Part shown: piece after piece, positions 1-7,615 of the stretch | Layout of the letters: every line of letters begins with the position of its first letter | How positions within the stretch are numbered: position 1 is the stretch's first letter | IMG/VR virus record: IMGVR_UViG_3300002231_001563 | Coordinates: 1-64,000 of that record | Length of the DNA stretch: 64,000 nt | Direction: 5' to 3' (one strand) | Origin: a virus | Notes under the pieces: generated by a model | The model's database searches: none | Told to the model about the DNA's origin: nothing | The model's input: the letters and a program-made list of their open reading frames with translations, nothing else | Program-made: the position numbers and the translations under genes

Positions 1-1
1 T

Positions 2-73
2 GTTATAGGTGAGGATACCCACGAAGATATCTTATTATCAAATTTGATTACAATTACTGCCGTTAAAGACTAA
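2..73 (+). CDS. 3' end of a truncated gene, function unknown
   Basis: Only the last 23 codons are inside the window, open in this frame from the first base and ending at a TAA at 71-73. The visible residues include GEDTHEDILLSNLIT and end in AVKD. This is too little to assign a family. The 53 bases between its stop and the next start hold an AT-rich stretch with the 12-mer ACTAATTATAAT at 69-80, which recurs upstream of the gene at 7048. The strand and spacing fit the co-oriented genes that follow. Confidence 0.5.
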   Translation, partial: VIGEDTHEDILLSNLITITAVKD

Positions 74-126
74 TTATAATGAAAAAGAGTCACTTAATGG
101 CTTGAGTTTATAATTGGAATTTTACT

Positions 127-531
127 ATGAATGAATTTAATTTTCGTAAAAGCGTAAGAGACGCTATTTTATTAAGGGAAGGGTGGGAAGAAAAGTTGGC
201 TCAGCTTGAGAAAGAAGATGAAGAAGAAGCCAAACTTGTCGCTCATGGAAAAACGCCTGAAAAGAAGCGTCGCTTTGGGATTGCGTCGGATGTAGAAGAT
301 GGAGAAAATAGTTCGCTTCAAAATATCTTGGGGAAATTGAAGTTCCTTGAGGCCGCCGACCAGATGAAATTAATTAATATTATTGATAAGATTACTCAAC
401 ACATCACCCTCGAAGAAGCTGTAGAATTAACTGGAGACCGTGGTGAGGCTCGAAGAATTGTTCCCTCTGTTAAGACGAGGGGAACTTCTCGCGGCTATCG
501 GCGATCTTGGTTTGACTCCCGAAGAGAATGA
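127..531 (+). CDS. small charged protein, possibly the N-terminal part of a frameshifted gene
   Basis: Encodes 134 residues of unknown function. Residues 1-105 read as a normal soluble helical protein: an acidic/basic stretch (EKEDEEEAKL, TPEKKRR) followed by a predicted helix around FLEAADQMKLINIIDKITQ. The last 25-30 residues are Arg/Ser-rich and look unlike the rest. In the +1 frame, the overlapping segment reads as a far more natural helix-rich protein (LEELFPLLRRGELLAAIGDL). Either the two genes overlap by about 90 bases, or one protein of about 265 residues has been split by a single inserted base, a +1 programmed shift or an assembly error near 440-452. The start ATG follows an AT-rich leader without a strong Shine-Dalgarno. 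No family is recognised. Confidence 0.6.
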   Translation: MNEFNFRKSVRDAILLREGWEEKLAQLEKEDEEEAKLVAHGKTPEKKRRFGIASDVEDGENSSLQNILGKLKFLEAADQMKLINIIDKITQHITLEEAVELTGDRGEARRIVPSVKTRGTSRGYRRSWFDSRRE

Positions 532-928
532 GGCAATACTAAAAGCCATTAATTTTTGGGGGAGGACGAATACAGTAAGATTTGATACTCCCGATGGCGC
601 CATCTCGACAGGCGCAGATGCAGACGGCCCAACTTCTTCGGACAATGATGATTGGGATCCCGATGCCGACACGGAAGAGGTTCCCAAGCCAGATGTTGAT
701 TTGGAGATGCAGAAAGAAATGGACCGCGCAAAACAAGCCGAACCCGCTATTTCAGCCGAACTATTAGATATAACAGATGCCACTTCTGAAAAGTGGGGAA
801 AAATAAGAAATAAAACCCAAAATAAAAATCTACAAAAAGCTATGGATTATATTTATAATTTGTCGCTTGCAGAACAAAGGTATCTACAGCTCCTACAGAG
901 GTTTAAAATTAATGAAAATAACAAATAA
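443..928 (+). CDS. hypothetical acidic protein overlapping the previous gene
   Basis: Encodes about 161 residues from a GTG at 443; a GTG at 440 is the alternative. GGAG at 433-436 is a plausible ribosome site six bases before 443, which supports independent initiation, although the N-terminus also joins naturally to the preceding reading frame. It has an N-terminal helical region with LTPEENEAILKAINFWGR, a low-complexity acidic middle rich in D, T and P (residues about 50-85), and a C-terminal helix ending in LLQRFKINENNK. The composition resembles small phage assembly or chaperone proteins, but I recognise no family. Its end overlaps the next gene by 17 bases, so translation is probably coupled. 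Confidence 0.65.
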   Translation: MRLEELFPLLRRGELLAAIGDLGLTPEENEAILKAINFWGRTNTVRFDTPDGAISTGADADGPTSSDNDDWDPDADTEEVPKPDVDLEMQKEMDRAKQAEPAISAELLDITDATSEKWGKIRNKTQNKNLQKAMDYIYNLSLAEQRYLQLLQRFKINENNK

Positions 929-1379
929 TTCAAATCGGAATATTTCCGAAATTACTACAATGCTGGAGGATTTTTATCCTTTTGCCCAAAAAAGAATGGG
1001 GTTCGATCGGGATACGGAAATTATTTTCGAGACAGATGTTGAAAATGCCCAAAATGTATTAGGCAAGACAGCCTACTATGAACCTGCCACTGAAAAAGTC
1101 ACCGTCTATGTTGACGCCCGGCACCCAAAAGATATAATGCGCTCTATTTCGCATGAGTTAGTACATCATACACAAAATTGTAATGGACAATTCGATGGCC
1201 AACTGGGAGTTGGTGAAGGCTATGCCCAGACCGACGAGCACCTTAGAAAGATGGAAGAAGATGCTTATTTGCGTGGAAACATGACTTTCCGTGATTGGGA
1301 AGATAATTATAAGCAATTAAATCCGCTTCAAGAGCGACACGAAAGACTTTATTATAAATTATTAAGGAGAATGCGATAA
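912..1379 (+). CDS. small HExxH zinc metallopeptidase-like protein
   Basis: Encodes 155 residues from the ATG at 912. An upstream in-frame TTG at 867 is possible, but the ATG has an AGAGG about ten bases upstream and gives a compact protein. The motif SHELVHHTQ (residues about 78-86) is an HExxH zinc site preceded by a hydrophobic strand, as in gluzincin-type peptidases. A later Glu pair in KMEEDAYLRGN is a candidate third ligand, a layout typical of small phage and ImmA/IrrE-like metallopeptidases. The substrate is unknown. Position just before virion proteins makes a role in virion maturation or host protein cleavage equally possible. The gene ends in a stop overlapping the next start. Confidence 0.7.
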   Translation: MKITNNSNRNISEITTMLEDFYPFAQKRMGFDRDTEIIFETDVENAQNVLGKTAYYEPATEKVTVYVDARHPKDIMRSISHELVHHTQNCNGQFDGQLGVGEGYAQTDEHLRKMEEDAYLRGNMTFRDWEDNYKQLNPLQERHERLYYKLLRRMR

Positions 1380-2569
1380 TGGGACTTATATGGCAATGGA
1401 AGTGGCCTTCTATACCTTATGCTGATAGTGGAATTGAGAGGTTAGAGGATGTATTTGGTTGGGATATTGATTGGTTTTCTACTAAAGATATCGATAAATT
1501 TAACCCTGCCTTTTCACATGACCCCTCTCTCCAGTGGAAGCCTGGAGGCGCCACCTACGATTCGAAGCCTGTCTTGCTGGGCTACAATAATACTTGGGCA
1601 ACAGCAGCGGGAATTACAGGGTCGCAGGGCATATATTCTTGGGCCTCATATGCGGGATATCAAGCCGGAGCCTCTGCACTTAATTGGAGAAAATATGATG
1701 ATGAAAGTGGCTGGGCATTAATTAATCTCAATAATTCATGGAATATCTTAATTAGGCCCGAACTCGGGGGAGGAAGTACTCCCGTGCGCATGCAATTACT
1801 AATGTGGGCCGATGCCGGCGCTGATGCTGGAACATATCCCTGGAATGATGTCTCTTCTGTGAAAGCCACTAGCACCGTGACAATTTCTCAAGAAAATTGG
1901 CAATGGCTAAGTTTAAAATTTGAATGTACCGGAACCAACATCCGCGCCGCCGTTGAGCTTAACGGCGGCACAATTATTCCTACGACTACTTTAGCTATCG
2001 CTAATACTCCTTCTTCCGCTTCACACTTGCGAATAATGACGCCTATTGAGTGTACAGACGCGAATAATCAGAGCGGGGAACTTATCGGAGATGTGGTAAT
2101 GTATAGATATTACACAGACACGAGTCCGGTTGCTTATAATTATATGAGGATTGTCGATACGGAAGATTCGAATGTCGGCGCTTGGACAGCGGTGGGAGCA
2201 GCAACAAATGTAGTTGCCGTGAACCCGACCTCGTCTAATATTTCTACTGAATATTCTGAAAATACATTAGCAGTTCCTTCGGATGAGTTGACGCTGAGTG
2301 ATTCAAATAATTTTGACACGGAATTAGGGATGGCAGCTGGAACGATTATTGGTGTTGGATCTTATTTTTCGATGAAAGCAGATGGAACAGGGGAACCGCT
2401 TTTCGCGGCTGTTGGTCATGGCGGATCTTTTGAAGCCGGACCGGTGACAACTTCGTCGCTGGGGGATTATAGCACCATCTATAAAGTTGCCACAACTTGC
2501 CCGAGCACAGCAGGAGCATGGACTTCTGCCCAAGTTACGGCATCTAAAATAAAAATTGAAGTAGACTAA
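1379..2569 (+). CDS. ConA/LamG-like virion surface protein, first of three
   Basis: Encodes 396 residues rich in G, S, T, W and N with beta-strand periodicity and no catalytic signature. The middle (about 100-250) alternates strands like a concanavalin/LamG jelly roll, including QENWQWLSLKFE, which matches the usual W-H/Y-h-h strand of LamG domains. The N-terminal GLIWQWKWPS and C-terminal AWTSAQ...KIKIEVD are echoed in the following gene (AVKWSWSFGA, VWTSAS...YLKYEVS), so the two look like diverged paralogues. Probably a tail-fibre, decoration or adhesin protein binding glycans. An AAGGAG precedes the start, which overlaps the previous stop. Confidence 0.65.
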   Translation: MGLIWQWKWPSIPYADSGIERLEDVFGWDIDWFSTKDIDKFNPAFSHDPSLQWKPGGATYDSKPVLLGYNNTWATAAGITGSQGIYSWASYAGYQAGASALNWRKYDDESGWALINLNNSWNILIRPELGGGSTPVRMQLLMWADAGADAGTYPWNDVSSVKATSTVTISQENWQWLSLKFECTGTNIRAAVELNGGTIIPTTTLAIANTPSSASHLRIMTPIECTDANNQSGELIGDVVMYRYYTDTSPVAYNYMRIVDTEDSNVGAWTAVGAATNVVAVNPTSSNISTEYSENTLAVPSDELTLSDSNNFDTELGMAAGTIIGVGSYFSMKADGTGEPLFAAVGHGGSFEAGPVTTSSLGDYSTIYKVATTCPSTAGAWTSAQVTASKIKIEVD

Positions 2570-2579
2570 GGAGAGAAAT

Positions 2580-3644
2580 ATGGCGGTTAAATGGTCATGG
2601 TCCTTTGGGGCCGAAACAGCAGAAGAATTAGAAACAGCAGGATGGGATCCACAGAGTACAAATGTAGCACATATAACCGAGGATAATTCTCGGATCTACA
2701 CTTATGTGGGATCGCCATCACGGTACTCTTTGAATATGCGTCGGGGGTATCAAATCGCTGCACCGCCGGGAGTAGTATCCCCTTCTGGATGGGTGGCCGT
2801 TGCTTTTTATTGCAACGATGTGTTCGACCAATGGTATCAGGATCGGCATATTATAATGATTAAGGACGATAGGGGAAAGGCTATTAGCATTTACTGCGAC
2901 AATAATGCAACTCAAACTGTAAAATTAAAGGTAGGTGATACCAACGATCCCGCAGGAGCTTTTACAGTATCTCAAAATGATTGGCATTATATAGCCCTGC
3001 AGTACGATATGACCTCCTCTGTATGGAGCGCGCGCTGGTATTTGGATGGCGTGGCTATGGGAACCCTAACTTCTGATGCGAGTGAGGAAGCGACAACGGC
3101 GCAGGAACTGCGCCTAAGCGTTGCTGGTATTAGCGATGCCGATGCTTTAGGGACTTGGTACGGCCAGATTATCGCCTGGGATGACAAGCTTGGAGATGCA
3201 GGGGAGATTTCTAAATTTGCCACTCGCATTCAGCCTGGCATAGACACTGCAGAAGGCGGCGTATGGAATCCAAGTACTGGAGCTACAAACTGGGAAGTAT
3301 TAAGCGGTACGATGGCTACCGGAACCTATACGGAAATTGCAGGCGCAGTTGTTGGGAATTATGTAACTTGTCAAGCATCCACGGGCGCGGGAGTTGATAT
3401 TAGTGATATGGTGGGAGTCATTCCCACTAGTATACACGGAGTGACTTGTCATGGGTTAGTCTCAGGGTCAGGGCCCTACGGAAAAGTATCCCTGGGTGAC
3501 GATAATTCTAACTGGGTGACCGGCACCAATGTTCTGCCAGCTATTGCGGATCCGAAGTATGCTTTTGCAACAGCACCAAGTCAGAGTTCCGGAGGAGTCT
3601 GGACTAGTGCAAGCACTGTATATTTAAAATATGAGGTGAGTTAG
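2580..3644 (+). CDS. ConA/LamG-like virion surface protein, second of three
   Basis: Encodes 354 residues. The LamG-like fold is clearer than in the preceding gene: PSGWVAVAFYCN, NDWHYIALQYDM, a following WYLDGVAMGT strand and a late YGQIIAWDDKLGDAGEIS element correspond to the successive strands of a laminin-G/pentraxin jelly roll. The N- and C-terminal parts resemble the upstream protein, which implies tandem duplication. A GGAGAG ribosome site lies just before the start, 10 bases after the previous stop. The expected role is glycan or particle binding on the virion; there is no enzyme motif. The assignment to a structural protein is by fold resemblance and context, not by sequence identity to a named phage protein. 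Confidence 0.65.
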   Translation: MAVKWSWSFGAETAEELETAGWDPQSTNVAHITEDNSRIYTYVGSPSRYSLNMRRGYQIAAPPGVVSPSGWVAVAFYCNDVFDQWYQDRHIIMIKDDRGKAISIYCDNNATQTVKLKVGDTNDPAGAFTVSQNDWHYIALQYDMTSSVWSARWYLDGVAMGTLTSDASEEATTAQELRLSVAGISDADALGTWYGQIIAWDDKLGDAGEISKFATRIQPGIDTAEGGVWNPSTGATNWEVLSGTMATGTYTEIAGAVVGNYVTCQASTGAGVDISDMVGVIPTSIHGVTCHGLVSGSGPYGKVSLGDDNSNWVTGTNVLPAIADPKYAFATAPSQSSGGVWTSASTVYLKYEVS

Positions 3645-3649
3645 AGGCC

Positions 3650-6600
3650 ATGGCTATTTGGGACGATCTAGTTGCCTATTATCCAGGTGGGTCAGAGTAT
3701 GACTTATGGAATAAGTTCAAAGTCTCACTGACATCTGTAACAGTAGGGGCTAATGCTGGGCCAGCTGGCGTTTTGCCAGCGTGGACATATTCAGCTTTTT
3801 TGGGAGGAGGGTATGCCGATATTCCTCAGCCCATTCCCAATAGTACGGGGATTTTTACTATCTCCTTGTGGTTTAAAAATCTTAATTCGGGTAACTGTAC
3901 AGGCGTCTCTTTGACTAGTAATTATAGCCCCATTAGGATCGCGTCTGCAGGAACTGATCTAGGAGTAAGACATTCGACAGGTGCCTTCTTTGGGTCCGGA
4001 TATAACCCTTCTGGTTTAGCAGCTGGTGTGTGGCACCACTTGGTAGTGACTGCCGATGGCGCGGGAGGATATACTTATTATATAAATGGAACTTCGGTAG
4101 GTACAGCTACTGCTCCTGCTGGCCTGTTCACCGACTTTCTAACTATCGGAAACTTGAATTCTCATACCAAAGAGTTCGCCGAATACCTCTCAGAAATAGC
4201 TTTTTGGCAGCGCGAGATTACACCAACAGAGGTATCCCGCATTTATACTGCCACCAATGTTGGTCACCCCCTAGATAGATTAATAGAGCCGCAATTCGCC
4301 CTACCGGGGGGAGGAGAGTCCACGTCGTGGGCTGATATGAGCAATAATATTGTTTTATATCATCTTGATGATGTGGGTACCGCCAATCATGCACATGATG
4401 ATTCTGGAAACAATTTTGATGGATCCGGATCCAATGTTAGCAATATAGCGGGATTAAAATTACATAGCGGATCATACACGCCTCCGGGTGTTGTATTAGC
4501 GTCCGGCTCCTTTTATAATGGAACTAACGCCGTTGTCGACTCTAATCGCACGCCAGCAACCTTAGATATAGATGGTAATAAATCGCGATCGATTGTGATG
4601 TGGTTATCTTCTTCAAACTGGCAGAATGATGATGTTATTTGGACCATGGGGCAAAATTCGAGTGGCCAAGACTTTAGTTTAGTAACAAAAACCACAAACC
4701 GCATCAGTCTCAATACCTGGGGGAATGATGCATATTGGGATATCCCTTCATCGCCCCTGGGCTGGAATCACTATGCCATCACCTACCACTCGGGGACATA
4801 TGAAGGGAAGTTTTATTTTAATGGAAATTTCGTTGGCACGCATGCTTTTGGAAGCTCGCGAAATACTTCTAATTCTAATACATTAAAAATTGGAGGGCCA
4901 AATTATCAATGGGGGTATTTCCCCGGCGCGATACAGGAAATTGCCATTTTTTCAGGAAGCGTACTCTCTGATTCTGATATAAGATCCATTTATAACTATC
5001 AAGTGGCCAATTTTGTTCCTTCGACGGGCAGCGCTACGTTGGATACACTCTTTAGTACCGTTGTACACGGAAGCCCTAGTGATGTTGCCTTAGATACTCT
5101 TTTTGGCACAGTGGTGCATGATTTAGCTCTCGGAACTGTAGCCCTTGATTCATTGATTGGTACTATCGTTCATGGCGTAGCACCACCTTCTGCTTCCCTT
5201 CCAGATATTACAGGGACAGTGGGCATACCACTGTGTTTTGATTCGACGGGAAGCGTCGGGGTCGAATATTATCATTGGTCCTGGACTTCAGTTCCTAGCG
5301 GGAGCAGTATAGGGAATACTATTTTACCTCTTCCTTCCGGAGGGGCACTTGGCACAACCACGCCGTTCGACATGAATGGAAATATGGCACTGTTTCACTT
5401 CGAACAGACCTCTACTATTTCCTATGAAGAGGATTTTGAAAGTACCCCTATTGGCTCATTACCCGGAGGATGGTCTACATGGGGCGATAATGTTTGGCAA
5501 GTGACAGGCAACCTCTCTCATGGTGGAACTGTATCTGTCGGAAGTGGAGATGTCGCGGATAATCAGCAAGCGCTTTTGGCGTATACAGCCAGCGTAGCTG
5601 TTGATTCTCAGATAAGTTTTTGGTGGAATGTGTCCTCCGAGGCCGGCTGGGATAAGCTCAAATTTTATTTAAATGGAGTCTTTCAAGATGAAATTTCTGG
5701 CGCACCAGGGTGGACACAGCAAACCTACGTTCTCCCTGTAGGAACCCATCATTTTAAATGGCAGTATGTTAAAGATGTTGTCTGGTCAGCCGGATTAGAC
5801 ATGGGATGGGTTGACGATATTTCGATTGGGACTGTTCTGTATGCCAGTGATTCATCTGGATTACAAAATTCGGCTTCAATAGACGGCCCAACCCAATTAT
5901 CGGGTGCCGGCTATGTGGGGAATTATTGTTACGCTTTCGATGGTATAGACGACACAATGACGATACATTATCCTGCCGGTATTTTCGCAGCAACAACGGG
6001 TGTTTCTTGTGCGGCATGGGTAAAGAAGCTGGCCACAACCGGATATAAAACTATTTTTGGAATGGGATCCTCTAAAGGATTCCAGCTGGGGACTGCCAAC
6101 GGAGAGGCTTATTTTACTGTTCAAAACGGGGGTTGGATTGGAACTGTTGATGACGCTGCGACACTTATTCCCACCAATACGTGGACTCATGTTGTGGGGA
6201 CATATGATAGCACTACTCTAAAAATTTATATTAATGGAGTTGAGATTGAGACAAATAGAACCACAACAGCGGGCGCTATTAATTATGTGGGATCAGGTTT
6301 TCCTACTATTGGATATTCAAACGGATCGGATTATTGGACTGGAAGTATTGACGAACTAGCACTTTGGGACAGAGCCATTTCTGCCGAGGAAGTGCGGGAT
6401 ATATATTTTCTCCAATCGGGAGGATATGCAGGTATTGCAACTTCTTCACTCTGTTTTACTCCCGACGTCAACGGAACCTATACCATGAACTTAGAAATTG
6501 GCCCCTCAGTAAGTGCATCGGCCGATGCTGTTATAGGAAGTGCAGCAGCAGGTACCTCTAGTGTTTTTGCGGGATGGGGAATTTCCACTTATGTGCCTGA

Positions 6601-6979
6601 CAATAGCAAAATTTATGGTGGATGGGAAATGGCCACGTACGTGCCCGATAATAGTAAAATTTATGGCGGATGGCAAATCGCGACCTGTGTTCCCGATAAC
6701 AGCAAAGCATATGCCGCATGGGAAATTGTAACTTGGAATACGGCCTCTTCTGCCGCACCATTACCCTGTATCAGCCCGACTAGCAGTGAGGTTCACGCCT
6801 GGTTATCTGAAGGATTGATTATCAATAATTATTTGAATTTAGCCGAAGGTCGCGCGAAAAGAAATTGTCAAGTACCTTTTAAATTAAATATCAAAGATAA
6901 TTTAGGATTAAGATGGTCAGATTTGATCGCCACTCCATCTGGAACTGCTCCAACTTTCTGTACAAGTTCTTGTACTTAA
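3650..6979 (+). CDS. multi-LamG adhesin-like virion protein
   Basis: Encodes 1109 residues with at least three LamG/ConA-like modules. Module 1 (about 1-210) has FTISLWFKN, GVWHHLVVTADG, YYINGTSVGT and AEYLSEIAFWQREIT. Module 2 (about 225-450) has RSIVMWLSS, GWNHYAITYHSG, YFNGNFVGT and GAIQEIAIFSGS. Module 3 (about 730-930) has VSCAAWVKK, NTWTHVVGTYD, IYINGVEIE and GSIDELALWDRA. Between modules 2 and 3 lie three short repeats of the type LDTLFGTVVHG, and near the C-terminus three repeats of VPDNSKIYGGW. This is the architecture of a modular receptor-binding or decoration protein. It starts five bases after the preceding gene and closes the LamG trio. Confidence 0.75.
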   Translation: MAIWDDLVAYYPGGSEYDLWNKFKVSLTSVTVGANAGPAGVLPAWTYSAFLGGGYADIPQPIPNSTGIFTISLWFKNLNSGNCTGVSLTSNYSPIRIASAGTDLGVRHSTGAFFGSGYNPSGLAAGVWHHLVVTADGAGGYTYYINGTSVGTATAPAGLFTDFLTIGNLNSHTKEFAEYLSEIAFWQREITPTEVSRIYTATNVGHPLDRLIEPQFALPGGGESTSWADMSNNIVLYHLDDVGTANHAHDDSGNNFDGSGSNVSNIAGLKLHSGSYTPPGVVLASGSFYNGTNAVVDSNRTPATLDIDGNKSRSIVMWLSSSNWQNDDVIWTMGQNSSGQDFSLVTKTTNRISLNTWGNDAYWDIPSSPLGWNHYAITYHSGTYEGKFYFNGNFVGTHAFGSSRNTSNSNTLKIGGPNYQWGYFPGAIQEIAIFSGSVLSDSDIRSIYNYQVANFVPSTGSATLDTLFSTVVHGSPSDVALDTLFGTVVHDLALGTVALDSLIGTIVHGVAPPSASLPDITGTVGIPLCFDSTGSVGVEYYHWSWTSVPSGSSIGNTILPLPSGGALGTTTPFDMNGNMALFHFEQTSTISYEEDFESTPIGSLPGGWSTWGDNVWQVTGNLSHGGTVSVGSGDVADNQQALLAYTASVAVDSQISFWWNVSSEAGWDKLKFYLNGVFQDEISGAPGWTQQTYVLPVGTHHFKWQYVKDVVWSAGLDMGWVDDISIGTVLYASDSSGLQNSASIDGPTQLSGAGYVGNYCYAFDGIDDTMTIHYPAGIFAATTGVSCAAWVKKLATTGYKTIFGMGSSKGFQLGTANGEAYFTVQNGGWIGTVDDAATLIPTNTWTHVVGTYDSTTLKIYINGVEIETNRTTTAGAINYVGSGFPTIGYSNGSDYWTGSIDELALWDRAISAEEVRDIYFLQSGGYAGIATSSLCFTPDVNGTYTMNLEIGPSVSASADAVIGSAAAGTSSVFAGWGISTYVPDNSKIYGGWEMATYVPDNSKIYGGWQIATCVPDNSKAYAAWEIVTWNTASSAAPLPCISPTSSEVHAWLSEGLIINNYLNLAEGRAKRNCQVPFKLNIKDNLGLRWSDLIATPSGTAPTFCTSSCT
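5032..5172 (+). repeat. three short protein-coding repeats (LDTLFxTVVHG)
   Basis: Within the multi-LamG gene, three successive segments of about 15-18 codons encode LDTLFSTVVHG, LDTLFGTVVHD and LDSLIGTIVHG. The DNA copies have diverged at wobble positions, so this is an old duplication kept at protein level. It probably forms a linker or spacer between LamG modules. Confidence 0.6.
6570..6735 (+). repeat. three short protein-coding repeats (VPDNSKIYGGW)
   Basis: Near the 3' end of the multi-LamG gene, three tandem units of about 16 codons encode GWGISTYVPDNSKIYG, GWEMATYVPDNSKIYG and GWQIATCVPDNSKAYA. Conservation of W, VPDNSK and Y points to a repeated structural blade or strand. DNA identity between units is still visible, so the expansion is fairly recent compared with the LDTLF repeats. 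Confidence 0.65.
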
Positions 6980-7047
6980 TATAATAATGATTTTGAATTT
7001 AAAAAACACTAATTATAATTAAATATATTTTTTAAAAGGAGAATATC

Positions 7048-7338
7048 ATGGGTAAGAAATATAAAAGATTTATTTTGCCTCAATTAGAGGCTAAACAGCG
7101 CGAGGCTAAACAGCGCGAGGCTAAACAGCGCGAGGCTAAAGCTGCCGCGATTGAGACAGCCGCAGCTAAGGCGTCAGCCGAAAAAGCATCTGCTGCTAAA
7201 GAGGTTGCGAAAAAAGCGACAGCGGTACCAAAGGCAACGAAGAAGCCTTCAAAGGCAACGAAGAAGCCTACGAGAACCTCTACATCCAAAAAGACAAAAG
7301 GATCTTCGAGCAAGGCTTCATGGAAAAGTGGAGAATAA
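7048..7338 (+). CDS. Lys/Ala-rich histone H1-like basic protein
   Basis: Encodes 96 residues, strongly basic, dominated by K, A, E, T and S. After MGKKYKRFILPQLEAK come three QREAK repeats and an Ala-rich helix (residues about 30-60), then a PKATKKPSKATKKP tail ending in a Ser/Lys-rich stretch. This matches the look of H1-like or HctB-type DNA-binding tails, so nucleic-acid binding is the likely property. A purely structural role (scaffold, core) is also possible because the flanking genes are probably structural. AAAGGAG sits eight bases before the ATG. The preceding 68 bases are very AT-rich and contain the ACTAATTATAAT motif. Confidence 0.7.
   Translation: MGKKYKRFILPQLEAKQREAKQREAKQREAKAAAIETAAAKASAEKASAAKEVAKKATAVPKATKKPSKATKKPTRTSTSKKTKGSSSKASWKSGE
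7087..7140 (+). repeat. 15-bp perfect tandem repeat inside the H1-like gene
   Basis: GAGGCTAAACAGCGC occurs three times head to tail at 7087-7101, 7102-7116 and 7117-7131, followed by a nine-base partial copy. The copies are identical at DNA level and keep the frame (EAKQR), which indicates very recent slippage expansion and probable length variation between relatives. Confidence 0.9.
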
Positions 7339-7341
7339 AAA

Positions 7342-7614
7342 ATGTTTGATTTCGATAAAATAACTCGAAAATTTCTATTGGGTGAATGGTCTAAAAAACC
7401 CTCTGTATTGTCTCGTGCTCGAACGATCAAAGAGGCTCTTGAAAGTTTAAAACCAAGGACTATAAAAGAACGCCAGCGTATTGAAATCGCTCTTGAAAAT
7501 CTTTCTCATATGCGCAGAGGCTATCGCAAATTAGAAGAACAGAATAGGACATTGGTCGAAGAAAATAGCAATTTAGCCGAACAACTTCAAATTTTAGAGG
7601 AAAGTAGAGAATAA
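7342..7614 (+). CDS. small coiled-coil protein
   Basis: Encodes 90 residues, mainly helical and charged. The C-terminal half (KLEEQNRTLVEENSNLAEQL) shows heptad spacing of L/V typical of a coiled coil, so it probably oligomerises. No family is recognised. It starts three bases after the preceding stop and ends one base before the large nucleotidyltransferase fusion gene, so the three genes 7048-9970 are probably co-translated. Confidence 0.6.
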   Translation: MFDFDKITRKFLLGEWSKKPSVLSRARTIKEALESLKPRTIKERQRIEIALENLSHMRRGYRKLEEQNRTLVEENSNLAEQLQILEESRE

Positions 7615-7615
7615 T

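Noticed and set aside
867-911. TTG start 45 bases upstream for the small metallopeptidase
   Set aside because: The ATG at 912 has a plausible ribosome site and gives a natural N-terminus, while the extension lies wholly within the previous gene.
6960-6975. GTACAAG..CTTGTAC palindrome at the end of the multi-LamG gene as a terminator
   Set aside because: It is within the last codons, has almost no loop, and is not followed by a T tract. The symmetry follows from the encoded CTSSCT repeat.
1379-6979. LamG genes as targets of a diversity-generating retroelement
   Set aside because: There is no reverse transcriptase, no template repeat, and the fold is LamG rather than C-type lectin.
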